Shown here: positions 1-5,151 of the stretch, piece by piece
How positions within the stretch are numbered: the stretch's first letter is position 1
Layout: every line of letters starts with the position of its first letter
Source of the DNA: UBA1443 sp964445745
Lineage (GTDB): Bacteria > Omnitrophota > Omnitrophia > Omnitrophales > Aquincolibacteriaceae
NCBI GenBank assembly: GCA_964445745.1
Contig: CAYULU010000067.1
Coordinates: 1-5,151, forward strand
Length of the DNA stretch: 5,151 bases
Direction: 5' to 3'
The notes under the pieces: model-generated
Told to the model about the DNA's origin: nothing
Databases searched by the model: none
The model's input: only the letters and a program-made list of their open reading frames with translations
Position numbers and translations under genes: made by a program

Positions 1-575
1 TTGGAGAATTCAAAATCCCGAAGGATAATGTCCAATATTAACCTGGGTATCCAGGGGTAATGACGGGGAACAAGGTCTCTGAAAGAAGTAAAAGGGGCTT
101 CGAGGATGATGGCGCGTGCCCGATGTTCCGAAGCCAGGGCTATTGCTGGAAAACTCCCGATCGATTCCCCGTAAAGAATGATTTTCTCCGGAGAACCCTT
201 TTTCTTCCGGGTGAGCCAATTCCAGCCTTCGCGGGCATCCTGAAGGATGTCGTTTTCAGAACTAGGTTTTCCGGTACTTTTCCCGTAGCCTCGATAATCG
301 AGGAGAAAAACCGAATAGCCGCGGTCGACCCAGCCTTTTGCCTTGAAAAGCCGGTCGGAAATATTCCCTGCGTTTCCGTGAAGAAACAATAAGGTCCCTT
401 TGCTTTCCGGAGCCGGGAGAAACCAGTTTTGTAAGGTGGTCGTATGAGAAAGCGGAAGTGTCACAGGCTCATAAGACAGACCGAGATCTTCCGGTATCAG
501 ATCGTAGGTCCCCTGCGGAAAAAAGATCATACTTGCAATCCAGGTGCTCAATATCCACCCCCAAAAATTTCTCAT
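1..575 (-). CDS. Membrane-anchored alpha/beta hydrolase, C-terminus outside window
   Basis: Read on the minus strand from ATG 575-573, this frame stays open for 191 codons to the window edge, so the 3' end of the gene is missing. It encodes an alpha/beta-hydrolase of the YfhR/BEM46-like group, serine hydrolases whose natural substrates are mostly unknown. A short hydrophobic N-terminus (about residues 4-20, Trp/Ile/Phe rich) suggests a membrane anchor or uncleaved signal. Then come the oxyanion-region motif HGNAGN (66-71), the strand and turn LLDYRGYGKSTG (91-102), and the nucleophile elbow GESIGS (136-141) with Ser138 as probable nucleophile. EAPFTS (159-164) follows, as is usual in this group. 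The acid and histidine of the triad would lie in the missing part, since such proteins usually run to about 260-300 residues. GAGGA (complement of 582-586) lies 6 bases before the ATG and supports this start. It is divergent from the phosphatase gene. The family call is secure; the substrate is unknown. Confidence 0.9.
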   Translation of the reverse strand, partial: MRNFWGWILSTWIASMIFFPQGTYDLIPEDLGLSYEPVTLPLSHTTTLQNWFLPAPESKGTLLFLHGNAGNISDRLFKAKGWVDRGYSVFLLDYRGYGKSTGKPSSENDILQDAREGWNWLTRKKKGSPEKIILYGESIGSFPAIALASEHRARAIILEAPFTSFRDLVPRHYPWIPRLILDIILRDFEFS

Positions 576-602
576 CCGAGATCCTCTTTGAGATTTTTAC
601 TA

Positions 603-681
603 GAGGCGGTTTCACAAGTATTTCCAACCCATTGTTTCTCAAGGGGTTGGAAAATGTAAAAGGGACTTATGAAACCGCTTC
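603..681. repeat. Long imperfect inverted repeat (hairpin-forming)
   Basis: Three nested arms pair in order. Positions 603-614 pair with 670-681 (12 pairs including one G-U; core GCGGTTTCA against TGAAACCGC). Positions 616-619 pair with 665-668. Positions 621-630 pair with 644-653 (ten perfect pairs, TTTCCAACCC against GGGTTGGAAA). That is 26 pairs with one mismatch (615/669), a one-sided bulge (654-664) and a 13-base loop (631-643). No T-run follows, and it sits between divergent gene starts, so a terminator role is unlikely. It could be a DNA-level regulatory site, a leader RNA fold or a small palindromic extragenic repeat. The symmetry is directly visible; the function is unknown. Confidence 0.7.
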
Positions 682-694
682 CAAGCGGTATTAT
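667..694 (+). promoter_or_regulatory. Possible promoter with a perfect dyad in its spacer
   Basis: TATTAT at 689-694 matches the sigma70 -10 consensus in five of six positions. A poor -35 candidate, TTATGA (667-672), lies 16 bases upstream. The spacer is almost filled by a perfect inverted repeat, ACCGCTT-CC-AAGCGGT (674-689), which overlaps the first base of the -10. That arrangement is typical of a repressor operator, or of a MerR-type activator site placed between -35 and -10. It would give the phosphatase gene a leader of about 175-180 bases. The dyad is certain; the promoter call is weak because the -35 is poor. Confidence 0.35.
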
Positions 695-791
695 ACCCAG
701 TGTTTTCGTCCGGATAAAGCTGTGCTGCCGGGTGTCCTGTGGCATGGAACCAGCGCGTGTTTCAAGGGAGATGGGAGGATGGGATTATTCT

Positions 792-814
792 CAGAGAAAA
801 ATCTCTGGCCAGAG
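792..814. repeat. Compound palindrome with two alternative hairpins
   Basis: CAGAGA (792-797) and TCTCTG (802-807) form a six-pair hairpin with an AAAA loop. The second arm is also half of a perfect 12-base palindrome, CTCTGGCCAGAG (803-814). One central arm can therefore pair either to the left or to the right, not both. It lies about 65 bases upstream of the phosphatase start codon, within its presumed leader. It could be a dimeric regulator site or a small RNA switch; no specific family is recognised. Confidence 0.5.
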
Positions 815-868
815 TTTGAGCGGGCATGGTAGCGTATGGAAGATTTTTCGGGGTGGTTAAGAAATTTC

Positions 869-875
869 AAGGAGG
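869..875 (+). promoter_or_regulatory. Full-length but very close Shine-Dalgarno of the phosphatase gene
   Basis: AAGGAGG is a complete match to the anti-Shine-Dalgarno core, yet only three bases (ATC) separate it from the ATG at 879. Usual spacing is about 5-9 bases. The site supports the chosen start, because no other start codon with a comparable site lies near and the first membrane segment follows directly. Confidence 0.75.
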
Positions 876-878
876 ATC

Positions 879-2447
879 ATGTTTAAAAGTTTTGCGGCTC
901 GGGTTTCCATCATTTTTTTTCTGACAAGCGCCCTTGTTCTTGGTGTTGTTTTTTCCTTTTTTTATTTTCGAGCATCCAAGCTTCGCGATGACGCCTTCCA
1001 AAAACACCTCGAAAATTTTGTCGAGGTTAGTGCTAATTTTATTTCCGGGGAAGACGTTTTGGAGATCCCTTTGGAAGAAGGTTGCGACAAGATTCCGCAA
1101 GGCAGGGACCTTATCAAGAAGCTTAAGAATATCAGGGCTGTTGACCCGGATATTTTTGACGTCTATGTGATGGTTCGCGGGTCCGATCGATCTACGTTAC
1201 GATTTGTCACCAATGCGGACCGGGAGCGGACGCCTGTGGCGTGCGGTGAACTTTATGATATTCGGAATGAACCGCACATGAGGGATGGTTTTTGGGATCC
1301 TGTGGCTAACATGACCCCCAACACCGATAAATGGGGGACTTGGGTCTCGGCTTATGCCCCTATCAGGAAAAGGACAGGAGAGACGATCGGGATGGTTGGG
1401 GTGGATATCGCACAACAAAAAATCATGGAAATCCGAGCCGAATTTTTTAATTTGTTTTTGCTGTCGATGGGGGCTTGTCTGGCTTTTTCCCTGACAATCG
1501 GTTTGCTAAGCTCTTTTTGGCTGACTCGTCCGGTGCGACAGGTGATTAAAGGGATGGAGCGGATAAGAAACGGGGATTTGCAACACTCGCTAGGACATTT
1601 TTCTCAAACCGAGTTTGAGAAGATTGCGAACATTTTTAATCAGATGACTGGTTCGCTCCGGCGCATGATTCGGGACCTGGAAATTAGCACGCGGGAAAAC
1701 GAAAGAGTTCGTCATGAAATTGAGGTTGCAACTGAAATCCAACAGTCGATTTTTCCGGAAAATCCGCCGGAAGTTGAAGGTCTGGAAATTGCCGCCAGCA
1801 GTGTTCCCGCAAAGGAAGTTGGGGGGGATTACTTCGATTTTCTCCCGGTTGGGGCAAATGCGGCCACCCGGACCGGGTTTGTAATTGCCGACGCCGCAGG
1901 AAAGGGAATTCCGGGAACCCTTTACATGACCCGGTCCCGGAGCGTTTTTAGGGTGGTGTCATCCCAGGGTAATGCGCCCGGTGAGACACTTAGCCGATCC
2001 AACTCTTATATTGCTTCGGATTCCTCATCGAAACAGGGAATGTTTATCACAGTTCTTTATATGATTTATGACCCACAAGAAAAACAGATGATTTATTCTA
2101 ACGCGGGACATTACAACCCACTTTGGTTTAAATCAAACGAGAAAAAATTTATCTCTCTTAAATCAGGAGGCATTCCCGTCGGGATTCTGCCCGGTCAGCA
2201 GTTTCCGGAAGAAACCCTTCAGCTGGATTCAGGTGACATTCTTGTGATGTATACCGACGGAGTGATCGAAGCCAGGGCCGAGGACGGCCGAATGTTTGGC
2301 TTGGAAAGATTGACCCGGATAATTGAACAGAATAGTTTGCTTGGGGCTCATGAAATTTTTGAGAGGATTCAGGCCGCGATCAAGGTTTTTATCGGTAAGG
2401 CCCTTCCGTTTGACGACATGACCCTGATGGTTCTTCGGGTTAAATAG
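879..2447 (+). CDS. Membrane sensor PP2C-type (SpoIIE/RsbU-like) serine phosphatase with HAMP domain
   Basis: The 522-residue protein starts with a transmembrane helix (about 9-30), followed by an extracytoplasmic domain (31-188) resembling Cache/PDC sensors, including the strand DKWGTWVSAYAPIR (150-163) and a closing GVDI. A second membrane helix (190-213) leads into a HAMP domain (about 211-265, with TRPVRQVIKGMERIRNGDL) and a coiled helical linker with TEIQQSIFP (285-293). The C-terminal SpoIIE domain (about 300-522) keeps the metal-binding signatures: VGGDYFDF (Asp317), IADAAGKGIP (Asp338), NAGHYNPL, YTDGVIEA (Asp460) and DDMTL (Asp512/513). Family members dephosphorylate anti-anti-sigma STAS proteins in partner-switching cascades, here presumably under control of an outside signal. 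No STAS or kinase gene is adjacent. Cys69 and Cys122 both lie in the outer domain and could form a disulfide. All signature residues look intact, so an active enzyme is expected; the ligand and substrate are unknown. Confidence 0.93.
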   Translation: MFKSFAARVSIIFFLTSALVLGVVFSFFYFRASKLRDDAFQKHLENFVEVSANFISGEDVLEIPLEEGCDKIPQGRDLIKKLKNIRAVDPDIFDVYVMVRGSDRSTLRFVTNADRERTPVACGELYDIRNEPHMRDGFWDPVANMTPNTDKWGTWVSAYAPIRKRTGETIGMVGVDIAQQKIMEIRAEFFNLFLLSMGACLAFSLTIGLLSSFWLTRPVRQVIKGMERIRNGDLQHSLGHFSQTEFEKIANIFNQMTGSLRRMIRDLEISTRENERVRHEIEVATEIQQSIFPENPPEVEGLEIAASSVPAKEVGGDYFDFLPVGANAATRTGFVIADAAGKGIPGTLYMTRSRSVFRVVSSQGNAPGETLSRSNSYIASDSSSKQGMFITVLYMIYDPQEKQMIYSNAGHYNPLWFKSNEKKFISLKSGGIPVGILPGQQFPEETLQLDSGDILVMYTDGVIEARAEDGRMFGLERLTRIIEQNSLLGAHEIFERIQAAIKVFIGKALPFDDMTLMVLRVK

Positions 2448-2507
2448 ACGATCGCCGAACGTTTCTTCTTTGTTGAGGGTCTCGGATCGGCGGGGACAGT
2501 ATTTCCC

Positions 2508-2535
2508 TTTCGATTTTGTGTTTTTCTGTTACAAT
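2508..2535 (+). promoter_or_regulatory. Extended -10 promoter of typA, probably giving a leaderless mRNA
   Basis: TGTTACAAT at 2527-2535 is an extended -10 element (TG, one base, then TACAAT, five of six matches). A weak -35 (TTTCGA, 2508-2513) lies 16 bases upstream, as tolerated by extended -10 promoters. The -10 ends only nine bases before the typA ATG at 2545, so transcription should start at about 2540-2545. No purine-rich Shine-Dalgarno lies in the 20 bases before the ATG. No clear intrinsic terminator separates it from the phosphatase gene, so read-through is also possible. Confidence 0.6.
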
Positions 2536-2544
2536 CCACGCCTT

Positions 2545-4371
2545 ATGCCAGTTCAAAAGCGAAGAAAAAACGTACGGAATATTGCCATCGTGGCGCATGT
2601 TGACCACGGAAAAACAACGCTGGTCGACGCACTCCTCAAGCAGTCGGGGGCCTATGATTTCAAGGACGGCGAGATTACGGTCATGGATTCTAACCCGATT
2701 GAAAAGGAACGGGGAATCACAATCTTCTCAAAAAACGCCTCGTTCATTTACAAAGACACGATCTTTAATATTGTTGATACGCCCGGCCACGCGGATTTTG
2801 GAAGCGAGGTGGAGCGTATTCTCAAGATGGTGGACGGTGTCCTGCTCCTTGTGGATGCTTTTGACGGCCCCATGCCTCAGACGAAATTTGTACTTCGAAA
2901 ATCCCTGGAACTCCATTTAAAACCCATCCTTGTTGTCAATAAAGTTGACCGTCCCAATTGCCGCCCTCACGAAGTGGTGGATATGACGTTTGATCTTTTT
3001 TGTGAACTGAATGCGACGGAGGAACAGCTTGATTTCCCGATCGTGTTTGCTTCGGGGAAAGACGGATGGGCGAAACTGGATCTTGAAGACGCGTCTCAGG
3101 ATATGAAACCCCTTCTTGATACAATTCTTCACAGGGTGCTTCCGCCGATTGCCGATATTGAGCAACCTTTCCAGATGCTCGTGACCATGCTTGACTATGA
3201 TAATTATGTGGGAAGGATGGCGATTGGGAGAGTTTCTCACGGCTCGGTTAAGGTGGGTGAACCGCTTGCGCTTGTGAAGCGGGACCATCATGATGTCCTT
3301 CAGGGGCGGGTAACGAAAATTCTGAAATATAAAGGGATGAAACGTATTGAGGCAGACTTGGCTGAAGCGGGTGATATTGTTGCGATTGCGGGAATTGAGG
3401 AAGTGCATGTGGCTGACACGCTGACACATCCCGATAAGCCGGAGGCCATTCCGGCGGTCAAGATCGATGAGCCAACGATTTCGATGAATTTTGCCTGTAA
3501 CTCAAGTCCTCTTGCGGGCAAGGACGGGGGCCGGTTTCTGACCTCCAGGCATATTCGGGAGAGGCTTCAGCACGAAGCGATGATGAATGTCGGAATTCGG
3601 TTGGAGGATGTGCCGGGAGAAGACCGTGTCAAGGTATCCGGCCGGGGCGAACTCCACCTTTCTATTTTAATAGAAACCATGCGACGCGAAGGGTACGAAC
3701 TTGAGGTTTCACGGCCGGAGGTTATCGTCAAGGAAGAGGAAGGTGAACTTTTTGAACCTGTCGAGGAGGTTGTCATTGAAGTGGATCCCGGTTATCAGGG
3801 TGCCGTCATCGAAGCTCTTGGGGCCCGTAAGGCTGAAATGAAAAACCTCATTACGAGCGCTGTAGGAACCATCCGTATGGAGTTTCTTGTTCCCTCGCGC
3901 GGGATCCTTGGTTTTCGGAGCCAACTTCTGATGATGACTCGCGGCACGGGAATTATGTATCAGAATTTTTATGATTATCAGCCGTACAAGGGAGAAATCC
4001 CGGATCGGCCATCCGGAGTGCTTATTTCCCAGGTCCCGGGGGAGGCCGTCGCATATGCCTTGTGGGGGTTGCAGGAACGCGGTGAAATTTTTGTGCGGCC
4101 GGGGGACAGTCTTTATGAAGGCATGATTGTCGGCGTGAATAACAAAGGGCACGACCTGGTAGTGAATGCCATCCGTGAGAAGAAGCAAACCAACATGCGC
4201 TCGTCGGGGGCAGATGAAGCAATCCAATTAATTACTCCTCGGGAAATGACGCTTGAATTCGCACTTGAGTTCATCGAAAAGGATGAACTGGTCGAGATTA
4301 CGCCAAAAAATATCAGGCTTCGGAAACGTTATTTGAGTGACAACGACCGCCGACGGGCGAGGCGCAACTAA
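2545..4371 (+). CDS. typA: Ribosome-associated translational GTPase TypA/BipA
   Basis: The 608-residue product is a full-length TypA (BipA), an EF-G-like GTPase that binds the 70S ribosome or 50S precursors, aids large-subunit assembly and is needed mainly under cold or other stress. The GTPase domain shows all the motifs: G1 AHVDHGKTT (17-25), G2 RGITI (56-60), G3 DTPGH (78-82), G4 NKVD (132-135) and G5 SGK (170-172). Domain II (about 203-290), an EF-G-like domain III (about 302-385, with GRGELHLSIL), domain V (about 395-480, with SRGILGFRSQ) and the TypA-specific C-terminal domain (about 482-608, with MRSSGADEA and KNIRLRKRYL) follow. ATG 2545 is chosen because the conserved family start, RNIAIVAHVDHGK, follows ten residues later. 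An in-frame TTG at 2470 would add 25 residues unlike TypA and has no ribosome-binding site. The gene is intact. Confidence 0.97.
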   Translation: MPVQKRRKNVRNIAIVAHVDHGKTTLVDALLKQSGAYDFKDGEITVMDSNPIEKERGITIFSKNASFIYKDTIFNIVDTPGHADFGSEVERILKMVDGVLLLVDAFDGPMPQTKFVLRKSLELHLKPILVVNKVDRPNCRPHEVVDMTFDLFCELNATEEQLDFPIVFASGKDGWAKLDLEDASQDMKPLLDTILHRVLPPIADIEQPFQMLVTMLDYDNYVGRMAIGRVSHGSVKVGEPLALVKRDHHDVLQGRVTKILKYKGMKRIEADLAEAGDIVAIAGIEEVHVADTLTHPDKPEAIPAVKIDEPTISMNFACNSSPLAGKDGGRFLTSRHIRERLQHEAMMNVGIRLEDVPGEDRVKVSGRGELHLSILIETMRREGYELEVSRPEVIVKEEEGELFEPVEEVVIEVDPGYQGAVIEALGARKAEMKNLITSAVGTIRMEFLVPSRGILGFRSQLLMMTRGTGIMYQNFYDYQPYKGEIPDRPSGVLISQVPGEAVAYALWGLQERGEIFVRPGDSLYEGMIVGVNNKGHDLVVNAIREKKQTNMRSSGADEAIQLITPREMTLEFALEFIEKDELVEITPKNIRLRKRYLSDNDRRRARRN

Positions 4372-4409
4372 CCTCAGCCAATTAAATCCTTCCATCTGGG
4401 AAAAAACGA

Positions 4410-4439
4410 TTGACCTGCTAATGGAGTAAACACTACAAT
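4410..4439 (+). promoter_or_regulatory. Sigma70-type promoter of the small-protein operon
   Basis: TTGACC (4410-4415, five of six matches to the -35) and TACAAT (4434-4439, five of six matches to the -10) are separated by 18 bases. This is the best sigma70 match in the window and shares its -10 hexamer with the typA promoter. It starts about 40 bases after the typA stop codon, so the downstream pair of small genes is probably its own transcription unit, starting near 4446. Confidence 0.7.
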
Positions 4440-4635
4440 CTCCCTTTAAATTAGACAGGGACAGTGGCGTTGTTTGGCGTGGTGGTTGAGTCTGACCGAC
4501 AGGAAGTTCTTTTCGATTGGTTCTAGTTTAATGTTTGCTAGATTACCTTGGCAGGGAAAAAGTTTAACAAGCCTTTGTGTTTTGAAGGTGTTTTGAAAAT
4601 CTGGAAGAAGTATCAATTGGAAAAGGGGTTGTGTT
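4440..4635 (+). other. Long untranslated leader of the small-protein operon
   Basis: About 190 bases separate the predicted transcription start from the first start codon. No credible gene was found here: a frame opening at TTG 4548 runs out of frame through the following gene and has no ribosome-binding site. Visible structure is limited to a weak five-pair hairpin (4441-4445 with 4457-4461) and a 10-base direct repeat, GTGTTTTGAA, at 4577-4586 and 4588-4597 (11-base period). No known riboswitch is recognised. The length leaves room for leader-based control, but that is inference. Confidence 0.45.
4577..4597 (+). repeat. Short tandem direct repeat, 11-base period
   Basis: GTGTTTTGAA occurs twice, starting at 4577 and 4588, with one base between the copies. 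The 11-base period is close to one turn of DNA, so both copies face the same side of the helix. The repeat lies 39 bases before the ATG of the 57-residue protein. It could be a protein-binding site or chance in a T-rich leader. Confidence 0.4.
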
Positions 4636-4809
4636 ATGTCATATGCAGGCAGGAAACGTACGCGTCAGAGCGAGATCGTTCAACGTCAAAAACGGCGCAT
4701 GAAAATCGCGAAACTGAAGGAAAAAATTGCGTCGGCTAGGACCGAGGGGGATAAGGAAGTTCTTTTGCGCAAGCTCCGGAAAGTGGCGCCTTGCGCGTCT
4801 TTAAAATAA
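4636..4809 (+). CDS. Small basic protein of unknown function (57 aa, possibly DUF6800-like)
   Basis: The ATG at 4636 has AAGGGG (4623-4628) 7 bases upstream, a good ribosome-binding site. The 57-residue product is very rich in Arg and Lys: an N-terminal basic patch (RKRTRQSEIVQRQKRR, 6-21), then a probable amphipathic helix with Lys/Leu/Ile spacing (KIAKLKEKIASART, 23-36), a charged turn and a second basic helix (EVLLRKLRKVAP, 41-52). It has no signal peptide or membrane segment, so it should be cytoplasmic. The pattern of an Arg-rich start, K-L-A-K-L-type helix and final K-L-R-K-V-x-P resembles, from memory, small uncharacterised DUF6800-type proteins; I cannot verify this. The basic charge suggests contact with nucleic acid or ribosome, which is inference. 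The next gene starts 17 bases after its stop, so the two are very likely co-transcribed. Confidence 0.75.
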   Translation: MSYAGRKRTRQSEIVQRQKRRMKIAKLKEKIASARTEGDKEVLLRKLRKVAPCASLK

Positions 4810-4826
4810 CCAGAAAGGATGACAAA

Positions 4827-5096
4827 ATGAAAAAATTTATAGTAGCCTTGTTTGTGGTAGCTTTGATGTTAAGTGGCACGAGTGCTTTTGCGGCGGTCGA
4901 TTGCGCGAAGGATACCCCCATTGACCAGGCAGGTGACTGGTTTGCCACGCTGGGGAAGGATGGAATGGAAAAAAACGCAGTGTTAGCGGAACGCAAAGCG
5001 AACCGGGTGGCAGCTTGTGCCAAGCGGGAAGCTGAGAAAGCTGCCAAAAAGGCTCAAAAGGCTGGCAGTGACATGAAAAAGAAAATGGGTTTTTAA
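4827..5096 (+). CDS. Small exported Lys/Ala-rich protein of unknown function (89 aa)
   Basis: ATG 4827 is preceded by AAAGGA (4814-4819) at 7 bases. An in-frame TTG at 4791 would add twelve charged residues before an obvious signal peptide, so it was not chosen. Residues 1-22 form a classic Sec signal: MKK, a hydrophobic core (FIVALFVVALML), and an SAFA cleavage site, giving a mature chain of about 67 residues starting AVDCAKD. The mature part has a short segment with GDWFATLGKDG (36-46) and then a highly charged, Ala/Lys/Glu-rich probable helix (49-86) ending in KKKMGF. Two cysteines remain after cleavage (Cys26, Cys64), compatible with one disulfide in the periplasm. No lipobox is present, so it is not a lipoprotein. 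No family is recognised with confidence. It is the last gene of the unit, directly before a strong terminator, as is typical of abundant small periplasmic proteins. Confidence 0.87.
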   Translation: MKKFIVALFVVALMLSGTSAFAAVDCAKDTPIDQAGDWFATLGKDGMEKNAVLAERKANRVAACAKREAEKAAKKAQKAGSDMKKKMGF

Positions 5097-5118
5097 GTTC
5101 GAAAAATATATGGATGTT

Positions 5119-5151
5119 AAAAGGCCGGGGTTATTGCCCCGGCCTTTTTTT
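5119..5151 (+). terminator. Strong intrinsic terminator
   Basis: AAAAGGCCGGGG (5119-5130) pairs perfectly with CCCCGGCCTTTT (5137-5148) around a six-base TTATTG loop, followed by T to the window end. The GC-rich core of eight pairs and the seven-T run (5145-5151) make a textbook Rho-independent terminator 22 bases after the stop of the exported-protein gene. The A-run on the left means it could also work for a converging minus-strand gene outside the window. Confidence 0.96.

Larger units (their letters stand above)
576..878. other. Divergent intergenic region without a credible gene
   Basis: This 303-base stretch separates the start of the minus-strand hydrolase from the start of the plus-strand phosphatase. 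Open frames through it on the plus strand translate to composition with no recognisable domain and mostly run antisense into the hydrolase. What it does hold is dyad symmetry: a long imperfect hairpin (603-681), a short perfect dyad (674-689) next to a -10-like TATTAT, and a compound palindrome (792-814). It must contain the promoters for both flanking genes unless either is read from outside. The phosphatase transcript could have a leader of up to about 180 bases here. Confidence 0.7.

Noticed and set aside
740..754. Sigma54-like site (GG-N10-GC, TGGCAT then CAGC)
   Set aside because: Spacing fits the -24/-12 rule, but the -12 element (CAGC for TTGC) matches poorly and no activator-binding site is evident. 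Such spacing is frequent by chance.
766..783. G-run cluster (GGG, GGG, GG, GGG) that could fold as a two-layer G-quadruplex
   Set aside because: Runs are too short for a stable structure, and one is only two bases.
458..860. Plus-strand open frames crossing 458-832 and 669-860
   Set aside because: The first runs partly antisense to the hydrolase, and neither shows a recognisable domain, a good ribosome-binding site or protein-like composition.
2448..2507. Intrinsic terminator between phosphatase and typA
   Set aside because: Only a weak five-pair match (CGCCG with CGGCG) is seen and no T-run follows it.
2470..2544. Upstream TTG start adding 25 residues to TypA
   Set aside because: No Shine-Dalgarno, the extra residues do not resemble TypA, and the typA promoter lies inside this segment.
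2917..4227. Long minus-strand frames inside typA (2917-3429 and 3709-4227)
   Set aside because: They lie opposite a highly conserved gene, show no domain, and are explained as antisense shadows.
4548..4739. Frame of 63 codons starting at TTG 4548
   Set aside because: No ribosome-binding site; it overlaps the better-supported 57-residue gene in another frame.
4791..4826. TTG 4791 as start of the exported protein
   Set aside because: It would put charged residues before the signal peptide; ATG 4827 has a better ribosome-binding site and a classic MKK start.
4827..4904. Lipoprotein signal at Cys26
   Set aside because: The residues before the cysteine (AAVD) do not fit a lipobox; SAFA is a good signal peptidase I site instead.

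Overview
The window holds five protein-coding genes (one cut by the window edge), two or three promoters, several palindromic elements and one clear intrinsic terminator. The genes look like a free-living Gram-negative-type bacterium: roughly balanced base composition, Shine-Dalgarno sites before most genes, Sec-type export signals, and a membrane sensor phosphatase with a Cache-like outer domain. The sequence alone does not fix the phylum. The small basic protein and the small secreted Lys/Ala-rich protein recall Nitrospirota, Nitrospinota or deltaproteobacterial-like genomes, but that is an impression only. I see no mobile element, CRISPR array, tRNA or rRNA.

Layout. Positions 1-575 (minus strand) carry the N-terminal 191 codons of a membrane-anchored alpha/beta hydrolase; its C-terminus lies outside the window. 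Positions 576-878 are a divergent intergenic region rich in dyad symmetry: a long imperfect hairpin at 603-681, a perfect 16-bp dyad at 674-689 beside a possible -10 box, and a compound palindrome at 792-814. Positions 879-2447 encode a HAMP-linked SpoIIE/RsbU-type PP2C phosphatase with an extracytoplasmic sensor. Positions 2545-4371 encode the ribosome-associated GTPase TypA/BipA, preceded by an extended -10 promoter so close to the ATG that its mRNA may be leaderless. From 4410 a good sigma70-type promoter appears to drive a two-gene unit with a leader of about 190 bases: a 57-residue basic protein (4636-4809) and an 89-residue exported protein (4827-5096). A strong terminator at 5119-5151 closes the unit.

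How the parts relate. The phosphatase should act in a partner-switching cascade by dephosphorylating an anti-anti-sigma (STAS) protein, but no STAS or anti-sigma kinase gene lies in the window, so it is locally an orphan. TypA is a translation and ribosome-assembly factor important under stress. Both could belong to a general stress response, but their adjacency is weak evidence. The best candidates for something undescribed are the dyad-rich divergent region and the two-gene small-protein operon.
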